This document shows positions 62,506-64,000 of a DNA stretch of 64,000 bases, piece by piece. The notes under the pieces are model-generated. The model was not told the DNA's origin. It worked only from the letters and a program-made list of their open reading frames with translations, and ran no database searches. The stretch is taken from assembly GCF_036488675.1 (NCBI RefSeq), contig NZ_CP133152.1:744001-808000 (forward strand). Reading direction: 5' to 3'. Position 1 is the first letter of the stretch; every line of letters starts with the position of its first letter. This stretch comes from Sinorhizobium chiapasense (GTDB taxonomy: Bacteria; Pseudomonadota; Alphaproteobacteria; Rhizobiales; Rhizobiaceae). Both the position numbers and the translations under genes were made by a program.

Positions 62506-63630
62506 ATGTCGGCGGGAAGGAAGTACATCGGCCTCGACGTTCATTAGGAGACGGTCGCCATTGCGGTGGCAGATGAAGGCAACGACCGGGAGGTTCGCTA
62601 TTTCGGCACGGTGGCGAACCGACCGGAAGCGTTGCACGCGGCGCTGAAGAAAATCGCCCAGGGCGGTTTCGAGCTTTGCGTCTGCTACGAATCCGGCCCT
62701 TGTGGGTTTGTCATCTATCGCTATCTCCGGAAAGTCGGGATTGACTGTACCGTCATATCGCCATCTACGATGCCGCGCCACGCGAGCGACCGGATCAAGA
62801 CCGACCGCAGGGATGCCCAGATGCTGGCCCGTCTGTTGCGCGCCGGCGAACTTGTTGCCGTCTGGGTTCCGGATGAGGCCCATGAGGCGATCCGGGACGT
62901 CGTGCGTGCGCGCCGACAGGCCAAGACAGACCTTTCCGCCGCAAAAGCGGCATTGAAGAGTTTCCTGTTGCGCCATGACCGGCGGTTCACCGGTAAATCG
63001 ATCTGGGGCAAGTCCTACTGGAACTGGTTGGCCGAGCTGACATTCGCGTTCCCACATCAGCAGTTTGTCTTCGAGGAATACAAGCGACGCATCCACGACC
63101 TCGAGGCATGTTGCGAGCGGCTGGAAGACGTCTTGGCCGAGGCGGTTTCGGGCTGGACGCTAGCGCCGATCGTCGAAGCGCTTCAGGCCTTGCGAGGTGT
63201 AAAATTGATTGCGGCCGTGACGCTTGTGGCGGAGATCGGCGATCTCCATCGCTTCACAAGTCCCAAACAGCTGATGGCATGGCTCGGTCTTGTTCCCGCC
63301 GAGCATTCGACCGGAAAGAGTATCAGGCGTGGGGAGATCACCCGGACCGGCAATGCCGCTGCCCGCACGATGCTAATCGAGTCCGCATGGCACTACAGGT
63401 TTCCCGCCAGGGAGGGACTGGCATTGCGACGGCGCAACACCGCAATCGCGCATGAGATCAACGCGATTGCGTGGAAAGCGCAGGTACGCCTTTGCGCCAA
63501 GTTCCGGCGCCTGGCTGCGGCAGGAAAACCGACGGTCAAAGTCGTCACGGCGGTCGCGCGAGAGCTTGCCGGCTTCATCTGGGATATCGCGCGGCAAACG
63601 CCTGTCGTTACCTCTGAGGTTCGAGGGTAG
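62506..63630 (+). pseudogene. IS110-family transposase with in-frame amber codon
   Basis: From ATG 62506 (AGAAAGGAAG upstream) the frame reads MSAGRKYIGLDVH, then TAG at 62545-62547, then ETVAIAVADEG and onward without interruption to 63630. IS110 proteins have GLDVHKE here, so a Lys codon AAG has become TAG. The rest is intact: DEDD RuvC-like N-domain (CYESGPCGFVIYRYL, KTDRRDAQMLARLLRAG) and the C-terminal transposase_20 domain (LRGVKLIAAVTLVAEIGD, GLVPAEHSTGKSIRRGEITRTGNAAARTMLIESAW). An internal start downstream of the amber would lose the first catalytic Asp11, so the element is probably inactive unless TAG is read through. Full length would be 374 residues. Confidence 0.88.
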
Positions 63631-64000
63631 CGCGCACAGGGCGAAGCTGGTCGGGGTTGCGCAGCCCGGAGCGCGCGGTTTGCAGGGAAAGGAAGCTGGG
63701 ATTTAAGGGGAAGGACATAGGACCTGGGTGGCGTGCTGCGCGGTCTGATCGACGTAGGACAATCCTCGATACGGCGCTGGGGCAGGAAATCCGATGCCCG
63801 CCAGGTTGAAGGAGGCAGGTCCACGACGGAACAGGGTCGTGCGGTAACCAATCCGCGGATGAGTGCATGATCAATCGTCGTCAGGCGACAGTCGCGCAGC
63901 ACACCAGCCAGGTCGTCATATTGCGTCAGCGCTGGCTTTGATGCGAGAATAAACACGTGCACATTCATCCGTGATCGTCATGAGAGCGCTGTAGGGTTTT
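63631..64000. other. IS110 right end and unassigned flank
   Basis: The right end of the IS110 element should lie in the first part of this stretch; no terminal inverted repeat is expected for the group. The second copy of the 14-nt repeat is at 63796-63809. A leftward frame starting at 63968 is open but shows no recognisable domain and then runs antisense to the transposase, so it is not called. Confidence 0.4.

Noticed and set aside
63393..63968. Leftward frame of 191 codons at the right edge
   Set aside because: More than half is antisense to the IS110 transposase and the rest has no recognisable domain or clear ribosome-binding site.
1..64000. CRISPR arrays, tRNA/rRNA genes, phage modules, restriction-modification or secretion systems
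   Set aside because: I looked for regular spaced repeats, cloverleaf-like segments and hallmark proteins and saw none; an RNA or covariance search was not possible.

Overview
The window looks like an accessory replicon (a megaplasmid or chromid) of an alphaproteobacterium, most likely of the Rhizobiaceae (Sinorhizobium/Ensifer/Rhizobium type). This rests on protein style: a PAS histidine kinase with the rhizobial 'SLAHEVNQPLAAI' H-box, PAAT, TauT/NitT and Dpp-type ABC importers beside small catabolic operons, and Tn3 and IS110 elements between them. GC appears high throughout, highest by eye in the ATP-citrate-lyase-like genes (29-33 kb) and lower in an ornithine-cyclodeaminase/dehydratase pair (60.2-62.2 kb). 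No rRNA, tRNA, CRISPR array or replication gene was seen.

Layout. (1) 0-4.4 kb: a short-chain dehydrogenase cut by the window edge and carrying an in-frame amber codon; a Tat-exported alpha/beta hydrolase; then a nitric-oxide defence module of an NsrR-like Rrf2 repressor diverging from a truncated-haemoglobin/DUF1971 fusion and flavohaemoglobin Hmp, with a perfect NsrR-like palindrome between them. (2) 4.5-9 kb: a methyltransferase remnant, a receiver-only response regulator and a three-PAS histidine kinase with a duplicated PAS unit. (3) 9-14 kb: a Tn3-family transposon (tnpA, tnpR and a frameshifted passenger gene). (4) 14.4-25.2 kb: two divergent operons around a GntR regulator. The leftward operon of ten tightly packed genes combines a polar-amino-acid-type ABC importer with AroE, AroQ, a TIM-barrel protein, a CHM isomerase-like protein and a Gfo/Idh/MocA dehydrogenase. 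The rightward operon has an intradiol dioxygenase, HpaH-like hydratase, HpaI-like aldolase and a leaderless periplasmic-binding-fold protein. Together they suggest quinate/shikimate-type hydroaromatic or aromatic catabolism. (5) 25.4-28.5 kb: a 5'-deoxynucleotidase, a Tat-exported metallo-beta-lactamase-fold hydrolase and a LysR regulator.

(6) 29-38 kb: a LysR regulator diverging from a PrpF/GalD-family isomerase, a TauT/NitT-type ABC importer and a two-subunit ATP-citrate-lyase-like enzyme whose large subunit is about 900 residues. I infer a tricarboxylate (for example trans-aconitate) uptake and cleavage pathway; this is the most novel-looking system here. (7) 38.5-60 kb: a large amino-compound catabolic region with two two-domain GNAT acetyltransferases, an ArgE-like deacylase, a GhrA-like reductase, a cupin, two aldehyde dehydrogenases, a TtuC-like dehydrogenase, two FAD amine/amino-acid oxidases, two HAD hydrolases, a class III aminotransferase, a Dpp-type importer with fused ATPases and an Lrp/AsnC regulator. 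(8) 60.2-64 kb: an ornithine cyclodeaminase/threonine dehydratase-like pair, then an IS110-family element whose transposase has an in-frame amber codon right after its first catalytic Asp motif.

All functions are inferred from reading the translated sequence; no database search was run.
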